Assembly (NCBI GenBank): GCA_964626755.1
Contig: CAZVGO010000007.1
Span: 62,001 to 126,000 of the forward strand
Source of the DNA: JACDAV01 sp964626755
Lineage (GTDB): Bacteria; Chloroflexota; Limnocylindria; Limnocylindrales; CSP1-4
Length of the DNA stretch: 64,000 bases
Reading direction: 5' to 3'
Shown: piece by piece, positions 52,289 through 59,963 of the stretch
Numbering within the stretch: position 1 is the stretch's first letter
Layout: each line of letters starts with the position of its first letter
Position numbers and translations under genes: made by a program
The notes under the pieces: model-generated
Seen by the model: the letters and a program-made list of their open reading frames with translations, nothing else
Told to the model about the DNA's origin: nothing
The model's database searches: none

Positions 52289-53473
52289 GTGCCAGAACTG
52301 GAGCAAAGGCTGCTTAGCTCAATAGCTGCTCTGGACCTGCGTGGGTACTCCGTGCTCGAGGTCCAATTCGGGCCCGGGCCGCAGCTCGTCTGGGGCCCGA
52401 ACGCGGCCGGCAAGACGAGCCTCCTCGAAGCCATCGTCCTGCTCGCGTGGGGTCGCTCACACCGGACGGCGACGGACCCGGAGCTGATCCGCTGGGGCGC
52501 CGACCTCGCCCGCGTCGAGGGTCGGGCCGGGGAAGAGACGATCGAGGTCGCGCTCATCCGGCCCGGATCGCCGGCGAGCGGCGGGGGCAGCGGCCGGAAG
52601 CGAATCCGGGTGAACGGCGTCGCTCGCCGTGCGAGCGGGCTCGTCGGCCTTCTCCGGACGGTCGTGTTCGCCCCGGAGGAGATGCTCCTCGTGGCCGGGC
52701 CGCCGGGCCTGCGACGAGGCGCACTCGACCAGCTCGCCGGACAGCGCTCGGCTGCGTACCTGCGCGACCTCGCGACGTACAGCCGCATCCTCCAGCAGCG
52801 CAACGGCCTCCTCCGTTCGATCCGGGAGGGAACCGCCGCGCGAGCCGACCTGCGGTACTGGGACGGGCCGCTCCTGGACGCCGGCGCGGCGATCGTGGCC
52901 GAACGACTCAGCCTCCTCGAGGCGCTCGCCGAGCCCCTCGCGCTCGCTCACGCCGAGATCGCGCCGGACGAGACACCCGCCGGCCGGCTGGGAATGCGGT
53001 ACGAGACGAACGCCCCGCGCCTGCCGGGCGAATCTCCCCGCGAGGCACTCGCCCGGAGGCTGGAGGAGACGGCGGAGAAAGAGGTCTGGAACGGCACGAC
53101 CCTCGTGGGGCCGCATCGGGACGACCTGGTATTCGAGCTCGGCGGCCGGGATCTCGCCGGGTTCGCGTCGCGTGGCCAGCAACGGACGGCGATCCTCGCT
53201 TTCAAGCTGGCCGAGCTGGACCTCCTGACGGTACTCGACGGCCGTCCGCCGCTCCTCCTGCTCGACGACGTCTTCTCCGAGCTCGACCCGGCGCGCCGCA
53301 GCCACCTCGTGCGCCGGATCGCGGAGCTGCCCCAGGCGTTCGTGACGACGACGACGCTCGACGACCTCGACCCGTCGCTCCGGGCGGCGGCGACGAGCTG
53401 GGAGGTCATCCCGGCGCCCGGCGGCGCACGGCTCGCCGGCCCTTCCGTCGCGGCGGTGACCGGGCGGGCCTGA
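52289..53473 (+). CDS. recF: DNA replication/repair protein RecF
   Basis: SMC-like ATPase that helps load RecA at gaps. Walker A GPNAAGKTS near residue 36, signature FASRGQQRTAILAFKLAEL, Walker B LLLLDDVFSELDPARR. The N-terminal LDLRGYSVLEVQFGPG matches the family. 394 residues, normal. GTG start at 52289, 39 bases after dnaN. Confidence 0.95.
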   Translation: MPELEQRLLSSIAALDLRGYSVLEVQFGPGPQLVWGPNAAGKTSLLEAIVLLAWGRSHRTATDPELIRWGADLARVEGRAGEETIEVALIRPGSPASGGGSGRKRIRVNGVARRASGLVGLLRTVVFAPEEMLLVAGPPGLRRGALDQLAGQRSAAYLRDLATYSRILQQRNGLLRSIREGTAARADLRYWDGPLLDAGAAIVAERLSLLEALAEPLALAHAEIAPDETPAGRLGMRYETNAPRLPGESPREALARRLEETAEKEVWNGTTLVGPHRDDLVFELGGRDLAGFASRGQQRTAILAFKLAELDLLTVLDGRPPLLLLDDVFSELDPARRSHLVRRIAELPQAFVTTTTLDDLDPSLRAAATSWEVIPAPGGARLAGPSVAAVTGRA

Positions 53474-53483
53474 TGGACAGCGG

Positions 53484-53813
53484 ATGACGGGCCGGCGCCG
53501 GCCGATGCAGCGAATCGGGGAGCTGATCCCGGAGGCCGCCCGCCACCTCGGGCTCGAGGATGAGCTCCGCCTCGCGCGGGCGATCGCGACATTCGGCGCG
53601 ATCGTCGCCGAGCGCGCGCCGGCCGCCTCCGGTGCATGTCGGCTGATCCGGCTCGACGGCTTTGCGCTGGTCGTCGAGGCCGACGCGCCGATCGTCGCCC
53701 AGGAGCTCCGGCTCCGAGGCCCGGAGCTGCTCGACGCGCTCGCAGCGGCCCCCGGCGGCCTGCGTGCCAGTGAGCTCCGGGTGCGCGTCCGTCGCGAGGG
53801 GCCCGCCGTATAA
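53484..53813 (+). CDS. DciA/DUF721-like protein
   Basis: 109-residue protein directly after recF. The C-terminal half (LIRLDGFALVVEADAPIVAQELRLRGPELLDAL) has the DciA-type KH-like strand-helix pattern. DciA helps load the replicative helicase in bacteria without DnaC. Position after recF is the classic one. Similarity is modest; ATG 53484 or the next Met at codon 7. The stop TAA overlaps a TATAAT sequence. Confidence 0.7.
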   Translation: MTGRRRPMQRIGELIPEAARHLGLEDELRLARAIATFGAIVAERAPAASGACRLIRLDGFALVVEADAPIVAQELRLRGPELLDALAAAPGGLRASELRVRVRREGPAV

Positions 53814-53814
53814 T
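53809..53814 (+). promoter_or_regulatory. -10 box overlapping the DciA-like stop codon
   Basis: TATAAT contains the TAA stop (53811-53813). A TSS near 53821 would give a leader of about 75 bases to the 53896 gene. No clear -35 at 17 bp. Confidence 0.4.
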
Positions 53815-53861
53815 CGCCCAACCTGCCAGCCATCTCGGGACGAACGTCGATCGATCGGACC

Positions 53862-53875
53862 CGGGATCGATCCCG
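53862..53875. promoter_or_regulatory. 14-bp perfect palindrome before the PP2C-like gene
   Basis: CGGGATCGATCCCG, 20 bases upstream of the ATG at 53896 and downstream of the TATAAT box, so in the leader. Operator or hairpin; a nearby GATCGATC repeats part of it. Confidence 0.4.
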
Positions 53876-53895
53876 CTCCCGTAACCAGAGGCCCC

Positions 53896-56157
53896 ATGGC
53901 CGTCAGGCTCCAGCTGAAACTCGGCGCGGTCGCCGAGCAGGACCGCCTCCCGGACTCGCCGGACACTGTCGTCGTGGTCGAGCCGAGCGTCGGATCGGTG
54001 GCGCGCTCCAAGGGCCACCTCTACCTGCTCGTCACCTCGCGCAACGCGGGCCACCGCGGGCGAGACGCGACACGCCTGGCGGCGGAGACGATCCGCAACG
54101 AGTACTACTACGACGAGTCGGCCGGGATCCGGGTCTGCCTCGAGAAGGCGATCGGGGCAGCGAACAAGCGGCTCGCCCACCAGCGTGATCGGCTCGGCCT
54201 CGGCGCGGTCGATGGCAGCGGACCGATCGGTGTCGCGGTCGCCGTCGTTCGCGGCAACGAGCTGTATGTGGCGACGGTGGGGCCGGCCGAGGCCTACCTG
54301 ATCCGCCAGGCACGGCTGTCGACGCTGCCGGACCCCCACCGCGAGCGTGGCCTGCCGGCAGCGGACCTCGAGCCGGACGTCTGGCGCGGCGAGGTCTCCA
54401 TCGGCGACTCCGTCGTGCTGATCTCCCCGAACGTCATGGCCCGCCTCGGCCCGGACGAGCTGAAGGACGCGATGGTCACCCTCCATCCCCAATCGGCGAT
54501 GGAGCATCTCCACCATCGGTTCGCGGCCGCCGACGGCAGCGGCAGCGACGGGGCGATCGCCTTCGAGGCAACCGAGGTCGAGGCCACCCAGAAGCGCCGT
54601 GCTCTCGTACCGGTACGGGCGGCCGAGCCTCTCGCCGGCGCCCCCGACCGCTCGCCGATCCCGCTCGCGGACCCGGTCGTCGACGGCGTCGCGGCCGTCC
54701 AGGCCGGCGCCCGGCAGGCGCGAGACGCCGCCGGCAACGCCTTCGAGCGCTTCGTCGTCCGGCTGCAGGACGTCCTGCCGCACCGGACCACCGCCTACAC
54801 GCGGGTGACGCCGATGAGCGCCCGGCGCGAGACGCAACGCCGGGCCGCCGTGGCGATCCTCGCGTTCATCGTCGTCGCCGTGGGGCTGGGCACGGCGGTC
54901 TACATGACCGGCGGCGGAACGACGGGACGCGAGCCGCTCTCCTCGGTCGCCGCCGGGCAGCGGGCGCTCCAGGCGGCGCGGGCGAACCTCAGCCGGGTGG
55001 TGGGCCCGGGCGTAGACCTCGTCCAGGACAACCCGTCGCTCGCGCTGCAGCTCCTCAACGAGGCCTGGTCGGAGCTGGACAACGCAGAGCAGGCGAACAT
55101 TCCGGCGTCCGTCGTCCGGCCGGTCCGCCAGGGCGTGGTCGCGCAGCTCGACCGGTACTACAAGGTCGTCGAAGTCAACGATGAGGTCCTGTTCTCGTTC
55201 GACCCGGCGGCCGACCCGGCGATCGACCTTGCGGCCCTCGTTCTCGGCCCGGACGGCGCCCCGTACGTCCTCGACCGGACGACCGCCGCAGTGTTCCGAC
55301 TCAATCTGGCCGAAGCGCAGGCGAACCTCGTCATCCGGGCAGGGACGGAGGCGGCCGGCTCGACCGCCGGCGTCCCCACCCACCTGACGACCGGCGGGCC
55401 CGACCTGCTCGTGCTCGACGCCGGGAACATCCTGTGGCGCTGGCGGCCGGCGGCCGAGGCCGGCAAGGGAACGCTCACGCGCGTCGGAATCAAGGGAGCG
55501 GCCGAGTGGGGCGACGACCTCATCGCGATCGGGACGTACATCCGCCTGCCGGAGGCCGGACTCTACAACTTCTACGTCATCGACCCGTCGGAGCAGCAGA
55601 TCCTCGGCTACTCCCCGGCCGCCGACGGCGGCGGCTTTCCGGGGCTGCCCTCGGGCCGCCTCGCTACCGCCCGGTCGGTCGACCTGATGACCAGCTTGTA
55701 CATCGACGGCGACATCTTCGTGACCGAGGACGGGAAGATGGTCCGCTTCGTGTCCGGCAACAGCGAAGGCTGGACGGCTGTCGATCCCGGCGACACGCTC
55801 CTTCGCGACGCCCCGGAGTACACATACCTCACATCCGGCTCCGACCGCCGCCAGGGTCTGCTCTACGGTTACGACAGCGCAAACGCCCGGATCGTCGCCG
55901 TCGACAAGGCCGACGGCTCGTTCCGCGAGCAGTTCCGGCTGCCGGCGGGCAACGCCGGCTGGGAAGACCTCCGGGCGATGTACGTCATCGACGGCGCCGA
56001 AGACGTCCCCCCGATGCTGTTCTGGATCTCCAGCGACGTCCTCCACCGGTCGGTGCTCGCCCCGCTCCCGGACCCTGTCGCGTCCCCGGAGCCCGGCGCG
56101 TCCGGGCCCGTCGGGTCGGGTGACCCGTCCGCGTCGGCCGCACCGCCGGCTCCGTGA
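53896..56157 (+). CDS. Degenerate PP2C-domain membrane protein with extracytoplasmic sensor-like region
   Basis: 753 residues. Residues 1-240 have a PP2C-like fold pattern (HLYLLV, AAETIRNEYYYDES, GVAVAVVRGNELYVATVG, SIGDSVVLIS). The metal-binding motifs are lost: VADGMGGH is TSRNAGH (47-53), HVGDSRAYL is TVGPAEAYL (127-135) and SDGL is SPNV. It is probably a pseudophosphatase. One transmembrane helix (about 317-337) leads to a ~400-residue extracytoplasmic region with repeated beta-strand/Gly-Asp turns resembling a propeller, ending in a Pro/Ser/Gly tail. ATG 53896 chosen; the rhomboid GTG overlaps the stop. Confidence 0.7.
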   Translation: MAVRLQLKLGAVAEQDRLPDSPDTVVVVEPSVGSVARSKGHLYLLVTSRNAGHRGRDATRLAAETIRNEYYYDESAGIRVCLEKAIGAANKRLAHQRDRLGLGAVDGSGPIGVAVAVVRGNELYVATVGPAEAYLIRQARLSTLPDPHRERGLPAADLEPDVWRGEVSIGDSVVLISPNVMARLGPDELKDAMVTLHPQSAMEHLHHRFAAADGSGSDGAIAFEATEVEATQKRRALVPVRAAEPLAGAPDRSPIPLADPVVDGVAAVQAGARQARDAAGNAFERFVVRLQDVLPHRTTAYTRVTPMSARRETQRRAAVAILAFIVVAVGLGTAVYMTGGGTTGREPLSSVAAGQRALQAARANLSRVVGPGVDLVQDNPSLALQLLNEAWSELDNAEQANIPASVVRPVRQGVVAQLDRYYKVVEVNDEVLFSFDPAADPAIDLAALVLGPDGAPYVLDRTTAAVFRLNLAEAQANLVIRAGTEAAGSTAGVPTHLTTGGPDLLVLDAGNILWRWRPAAEAGKGTLTRVGIKGAAEWGDDLIAIGTYIRLPEAGLYNFYVIDPSEQQILGYSPAADGGGFPGLPSGRLATARSVDLMTSLYIDGDIFVTEDGKMVRFVSGNSEGWTAVDPGDTLLRDAPEYTYLTSGSDRRQGLLYGYDSANARIVAVDKADGSFREQFRLPAGNAGWEDLRAMYVIDGAEDVPPMLFWISSDVLHRSVLAPLPDPVASPEPGASGPVGSGDPSASAAPPAP

Positions 56158-56879
56158 TCCCGCTCCGGGACGCGAACCCCACTCGACGCGCTCCGCTCGT
56201 CACCCTGATCCTCATCGCCGCGTGTTTCATCGTCTTCGCGTGGGAGCTGGGCGTCCTGGCGAGCTCCGGCGAAGCCGGGCTCAACCAATTCCTCACGGAC
56301 CACGGCGCCGTGCCCGCCGACGTCAGCCGGGCGCTGGCGAGCCGCGAGATCGCCTCCGACGCCGCGCTCGACGTCCTGACCAGCCTCTTCCTCCACGGCG
56401 GCTGGCTCCATCTCCTCGGCAACATGCTGTTCCTGTGGATCTTTGGCAACAACGTCGAGGACCGGCTTGGCCGGGCCGCGTTCCTCGTGTTCTATCTCGT
56501 GGGCGGCATCGGCGCGGCCCTGACCCAGGTGGCCATCGATCCGGCCTCGACAGTGCCGGTCGTCGGGGCGTCCGGCGCCATCGCCGCGACGCTCGGCGCG
56601 TACATCGTCCTCTTCCCGCGGGCCCGGATCCTGTCGCTCGTGTTCCTCGGCTTCTTCTACCAGCTGATGGAGGTGCCCGCCCTCCTCGTCCTCGGCTCGT
56701 GGTTCGTCCTCCAGCTGATCGACGGGATCGCCTCGCTCGGCCTTTCGAGCGCGACCGAGGGTGGCGTCGCGTTCTTCGCGCACATCGGCGGCTTCGTCGC
56801 CGGCCTCGTCATCGCACTCGCGATCCGGGCCCGGCAGCCGCGGCCGCCCCGGCCGCTGCGTCCGGCGACCGTGGGATAA
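56154..56879 (+). CDS. Rhomboid-family intramembrane serine protease
   Basis: 241 residues, six helices. Catalytic Ser140 in VVGASGAIAATLGAY and His210 in AFFAHIGGFVAG. The N-terminal loop HGGWLHLLGNMLFLWIFGNNVEDRLG is canonical. It cleaves transmembrane helices; the adjacent single-pass PP2C-like protein with an overlapping gene is a plausible substrate (inference). GTG start overlaps that gene's stop (GTGA). Confidence 0.92.
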   Translation: MIPLRDANPTRRAPLVTLILIAACFIVFAWELGVLASSGEAGLNQFLTDHGAVPADVSRALASREIASDAALDVLTSLFLHGGWLHLLGNMLFLWIFGNNVEDRLGRAAFLVFYLVGGIGAALTQVAIDPASTVPVVGASGAIAATLGAYIVLFPRARILSLVFLGFFYQLMEVPALLVLGSWFVLQLIDGIASLGLSSATEGGVAFFAHIGGFVAGLVIALAIRARQPRPPRPLRPATVG

Positions 56880-56880
56880 T
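56875..56880 (+). promoter_or_regulatory. -10 box before the BFN-domain gene
   Basis: GATAAT includes the rhomboid TAA stop and ends 6 bases before the ATG at 56887. Leaderless-type geometry. Confidence 0.4.
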
Positions 56881-56886
56881 CCGGCC

Positions 56887-57477
56887 ATGGCGGACGGCCT
56901 CGTCGAGATGGTGGTTGAGAGCGTGCGCGTACACATGCTGTCGAGCCGCCACGTCGTCATCCTCAAGGAGACGGACCGCGAACGCTATCTCCCGATCTGG
57001 ATTGGCCCGTGGGAGGCGAGCGCGATCGCGATGAAGCTCCAGGGCCTCACACCGGAGCGGCCGCTCACCCACGACCTGTTCGCGGCCACGCTCGAGGAGC
57101 TGGGAATCCGGATCGACCGGGTTGTGATCTCCACGCTGGCCGAGGAGACGTACCACGCCCGGCTCTTCCTCGAGCAGGACGGGAAGACGGTGGAGGTCGA
57201 CTCGCGGCCGTCGGACGCGCTCGCCCTGGCGGTCCGCTCCGGCGTCCGGATCTTCGCCGCGGAGGCGGTCCTCGACCAGGCGGGTCTCGGAGCGGACAGC
57301 GGGATCGAGGAAGGCGAGGAGGGCGAAGAGGGCGCCGGCGCGGCGCTCGAATCGACCGGCGAGAAGATCGTCGATCCGCGCCTGGACGTCTTCCGCGAGT
57401 TCGTCAACTCGCTCGATGTCGACCTCGGCGGGGGCGGTGGCGGCGAGCGGCGCGAGGGGCCCCGCGGCCAGACCTGA
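56887..57477 (+). CDS. Bifunctional nuclease (BFN/DUF151) domain protein
   Basis: 196 residues. BFN domain covers 1-130: VVLKE/ILKETDRERYLPIWIGPWEASAIA, RPLTHDLFAATLEELG and VDSRPSDALALAVRSGVRIF, the latter the family signature. An acidic loop and a UVR-like C-terminal helix region (about 160-180, DVFREFVNSLDV) follow. Homologues in plants have RNase/DNase activity, but bacterial function is unproven. ATG 56887. Confidence 0.93.
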   Translation: MADGLVEMVVESVRVHMLSSRHVVILKETDRERYLPIWIGPWEASAIAMKLQGLTPERPLTHDLFAATLEELGIRIDRVVISTLAEETYHARLFLEQDGKTVEVDSRPSDALALAVRSGVRIFAAEAVLDQAGLGADSGIEEGEEGEEGAGAALESTGEKIVDPRLDVFREFVNSLDVDLGGGGGGERREGPRGQT

Positions 57478-57507
57478 CCGTCCGGCGGTTCGCGGAGCGG
57501 GCCCGGG

Positions 57508-58305
57508 TCAGTCGTGCTCGAGGATCGGCTCGCCCCGCCTGAGCGCCCGGCCGCGGGCCGCCCACAGCCGGAGCCGGAGAGCCCAGAAGTCGCGGACCGC
57601 CCGCAGCACGACGGACGGGCGTGCCCCGGTTGCCGATCCCGCCGTGCGGGGGTAATGGGGCACCCCCACCTCGACGACGGTCCGCCCGGACTCGCGCAGC
57701 TTGATCAGGAGCTCGGCGGAGAAGAATGCCCCGCCCGATTCGACCCGGAGGCCGGCGAGCGCGTCGCGCCGGAAGAGCTTGCACGCGCAGTCGACGTCGC
57801 GAATGCGGAGGCCGAAGAAGATCCGGTTCGCCAGCCGGTAGAGGCGGGCATAGACGGTCCGGACGAGCGGATCGGCACGTCGGATCCGGTACCCGACGAC
57901 GACGTCCGGCCGGTCCGCCTCGGCGAGCCTGGCCGTCAGCCTTGCGAGGTCGGCGACCCGGAACTGGCGGTCGCCGTCGGTGAAGGCCACGAGCTCGTGG
58001 CGGGCAGCTCGAAGGCCGGACCTGAGCGCCGCGCCGTAGCCGAGGTTCGTGGGGTGATGGACGGCCCGCACGATGCCCGGGTGGGCCTCCGCGAGGGCGT
58101 CGGCGATCGACGGGGTCGCGTCCCTCGACCCGTCGTCGACGATGACCACCTCCCACGTGGCGGAAAGGCCGGGGAGGACCCCCATCGCCTCCTCGACCAG
58201 CGGCCGGAGGTTCGCCTCCTCGTTGTGGGCCGGGAAGAAGTACGACAGTGCCGGGACGCGGGCTGGATCCGTCGGTTGGGCGCGACGTCCCCGGCGGCCG
58301 GTCAC
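57508..58305 (-). CDS. GT2 glycosyltransferase (polyprenyl-phosphate mannosyltransferase type)
   Basis: 265-residue family 2 GT-A enzyme. YFFPAHNEEANLRPLV opens the domain, then VIVDDGSRDATP with the nucleotide-binding DD, and FTDGDRQFRVADLARL with the metal-binding DxD-equivalent. It resembles dolichol/polyprenyl-phosphate mannosyl synthases, which supply lipid-linked sugar to membrane PMT-type transferases such as the giant protein encoded 1.7 kb away. The GTG at 58305 overlaps the DUF2723 stop (GTGA). Substrate inferred only. Confidence 0.88.
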   Translation of the reverse strand: MTGRRGRRAQPTDPARVPALSYFFPAHNEEANLRPLVEEAMGVLPGLSATWEVVIVDDGSRDATPSIADALAEAHPGIVRAVHHPTNLGYGAALRSGLRAARHELVAFTDGDRQFRVADLARLTARLAEADRPDVVVGYRIRRADPLVRTVYARLYRLANRIFFGLRIRDVDCACKLFRRDALAGLRVESGGAFFSAELLIKLRESGRTVVEVGVPHYPRTAGSATGARPSVVLRAVRDFWALRLRLWAARGRALRRGEPILEHD

Positions 58306-59855
58306 GGGAGCGCACCGGTAGGAGCGATCGCCCGGGGTACGACCCGGATGAGCGTGCCGTCCGCCGGGCCGACCCGCTCCAGCTCGTAGCGCACCGCCAG
58401 CGCCGCGATCTCCAGCCTGTCGGCACGGATCACGTATGCCGGCAGGCCCTGGGCGAGGGCGGTCTCGACCACGTCGGTCACCTCTCCGAGACGTTCGTCG
58501 AGGCGGGTCCGATCGTCGACGATCCGGATGTCCGGCCGCCGGCCCTCGACATGCTGCGCATACCATAGCGGCGTCGAGTAGCTCCACCAGCTCACGACGA
58601 CGGCGTTTGGTTCCATCGCTCCGAGAGCCGCCTCCAGCCAGCGCTGCGCGGCAATGTCGCCGCTTTCATCCACCTGCCGGGCCCGCGCGGGCAGGTCGAT
58701 CGCCGCCTGGAGCAGGAGCACCGCCGCGAGGACGACCGCGCCGGTCGCCGGCAGGCTCACCCCAGGGACCACGCCGCCGGACCCACGCGAACCGCCCGTC
58801 CAGCGCCGCGCGAGGGCGCGCGCACCATCGAGCGCGGTTGCCGCGAGGATCGCCAGCCACGTCCAGGCGATGAACACCGGCCCGAGGTAGTAGCGGCTGA
58901 TGTCCGCGTTGATGTAGGACGCGGCGAAGAAGACGGTGCCGAACAGTGCCAGGCCGCTCAGCACCGCGTACGGACGCTGCTTGATCACGGTCGCGACGAA
59001 GGCGAGTGGAATGAGCGCGGAGAGCCACCCGAACTCCGTCACCGTCCGCTTCACGAGGTCGGCGAACTTCCCACCGAGATCGCCGAGTGGATCCACGATC
59101 GCGCCCCGGAACTGCTCCGCGAGCGTCACGTACCAGAACCCGTCCCAGGTGTTCGGTGTCCCGTAGACGAGCGGCGCCCGGAACGGGCCGGCCCGGAGCG
59201 GCAGCTCGAGGTAGACGAGGGCGGTCGTCCCGACCACCGTGAGCAGGCAGGCAGCCACGAATCGAGACCGGTGGCGCACAGCCGGATCGACGGTCAGGAC
59301 GTATGCCGCGATCGGGATGGCGAGCAACAACGTCAGGGAGTGGTTCGCCACCGAGATCCCGAACACGACCGACGCCACGAGCAACAGTCGGTCGCCCCCT
59401 CCGGTCGCGCGCTCCCGCTGCCACCACACGAGCAGCAGGAACAGGAGCGCCAGGAAAAGGAGGTGGAGCGTGTGGCCCTCGGCGTGGGTCGCGAGGCGCC
59501 AGGCGAGGGGAGTCGTGGCGAGGCCGAGCCCGGCCGCGATCCCGAGGATCGTCCAACCGGTCAGGCGCCGGACGAGCACGACCGTGACGCCCGCCGCGCC
59601 TGCCACGCACAGCGCCGAGAAGAGGTTCATCCGGAATGCCGGCTCCCCGAACGGCGACAGGACGACCGAGGCCAGCCAGCCGAGGATCGCGTACGTGGGA
59701 TAGCCGGGCGAGTGGCCCGTGCCCATGACCGGCCCGAGCGTCTGGAACTCGGCGGTGTCCCAGAACCCGACGCCGGGCATGAGCGTCGGACGAATCACTG
59801 TCAGGGCCAAGGCGGCGGCCGCGAACGGAGCAAGGCGCCGGGCGATGATCGTCAT
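58302..59855 (-). CDS. DUF2723 family membrane protein (glycosyltransferase-like)
   Basis: 517 residues, about ten transmembrane helices and a C-terminal soluble domain. The N-terminal GFWDTAEFQTLGPVMGTGHSPGYPTY is the DUF2723 signature with the acidic D-E pair also seen in GT-C enzymes. It is probably an O-glycosyltransferase using a lipid-linked sugar. ATG 59855 chosen. It is coupled to the GT2 gene, giving a donor-synthesis plus transfer pair. Confidence 0.88.
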   Translation of the reverse strand: MTIIARRLAPFAAAALALTVIRPTLMPGVGFWDTAEFQTLGPVMGTGHSPGYPTYAILGWLASVVLSPFGEPAFRMNLFSALCVAGAAGVTVVLVRRLTGWTILGIAAGLGLATTPLAWRLATHAEGHTLHLLFLALLFLLLVWWQRERATGGGDRLLLVASVVFGISVANHSLTLLLAIPIAAYVLTVDPAVRHRSRFVAACLLTVVGTTALVYLELPLRAGPFRAPLVYGTPNTWDGFWYVTLAEQFRGAIVDPLGDLGGKFADLVKRTVTEFGWLSALIPLAFVATVIKQRPYAVLSGLALFGTVFFAASYINADISRYYLGPVFIAWTWLAILAATALDGARALARRWTGGSRGSGGVVPGVSLPATGAVVLAAVLLLQAAIDLPARARQVDESGDIAAQRWLEAALGAMEPNAVVVSWWSYSTPLWYAQHVEGRRPDIRIVDDRTRLDERLGEVTDVVETALAQGLPAYVIRADRLEIAALAVRYELERVGPADGTLIRVVPRAIAPTGALP

Positions 59856-59911
59856 ACGGGAGTGTTCATCCAAAATGCCGGGTGGGCTGGGGGGTGGCCG
59901 GGGCGACCCTG

Positions 59912-59920
59912 TGCTACCCT
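59912..59920 (+). promoter_or_regulatory. Extended -10 promoter of the large mannosyltransferase gene
   Basis: TGC-TACCCT, 43 bases before the GTG at 59964. AGGAGG (59945-59950) follows and is 13 bases from that GTG, rather far. No clear -35. Confidence 0.35.
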
Positions 59921-59963
59921 GCGCTCCACCTCGAACGCTCGTGCAGGAGGTCGATCTGACTCG

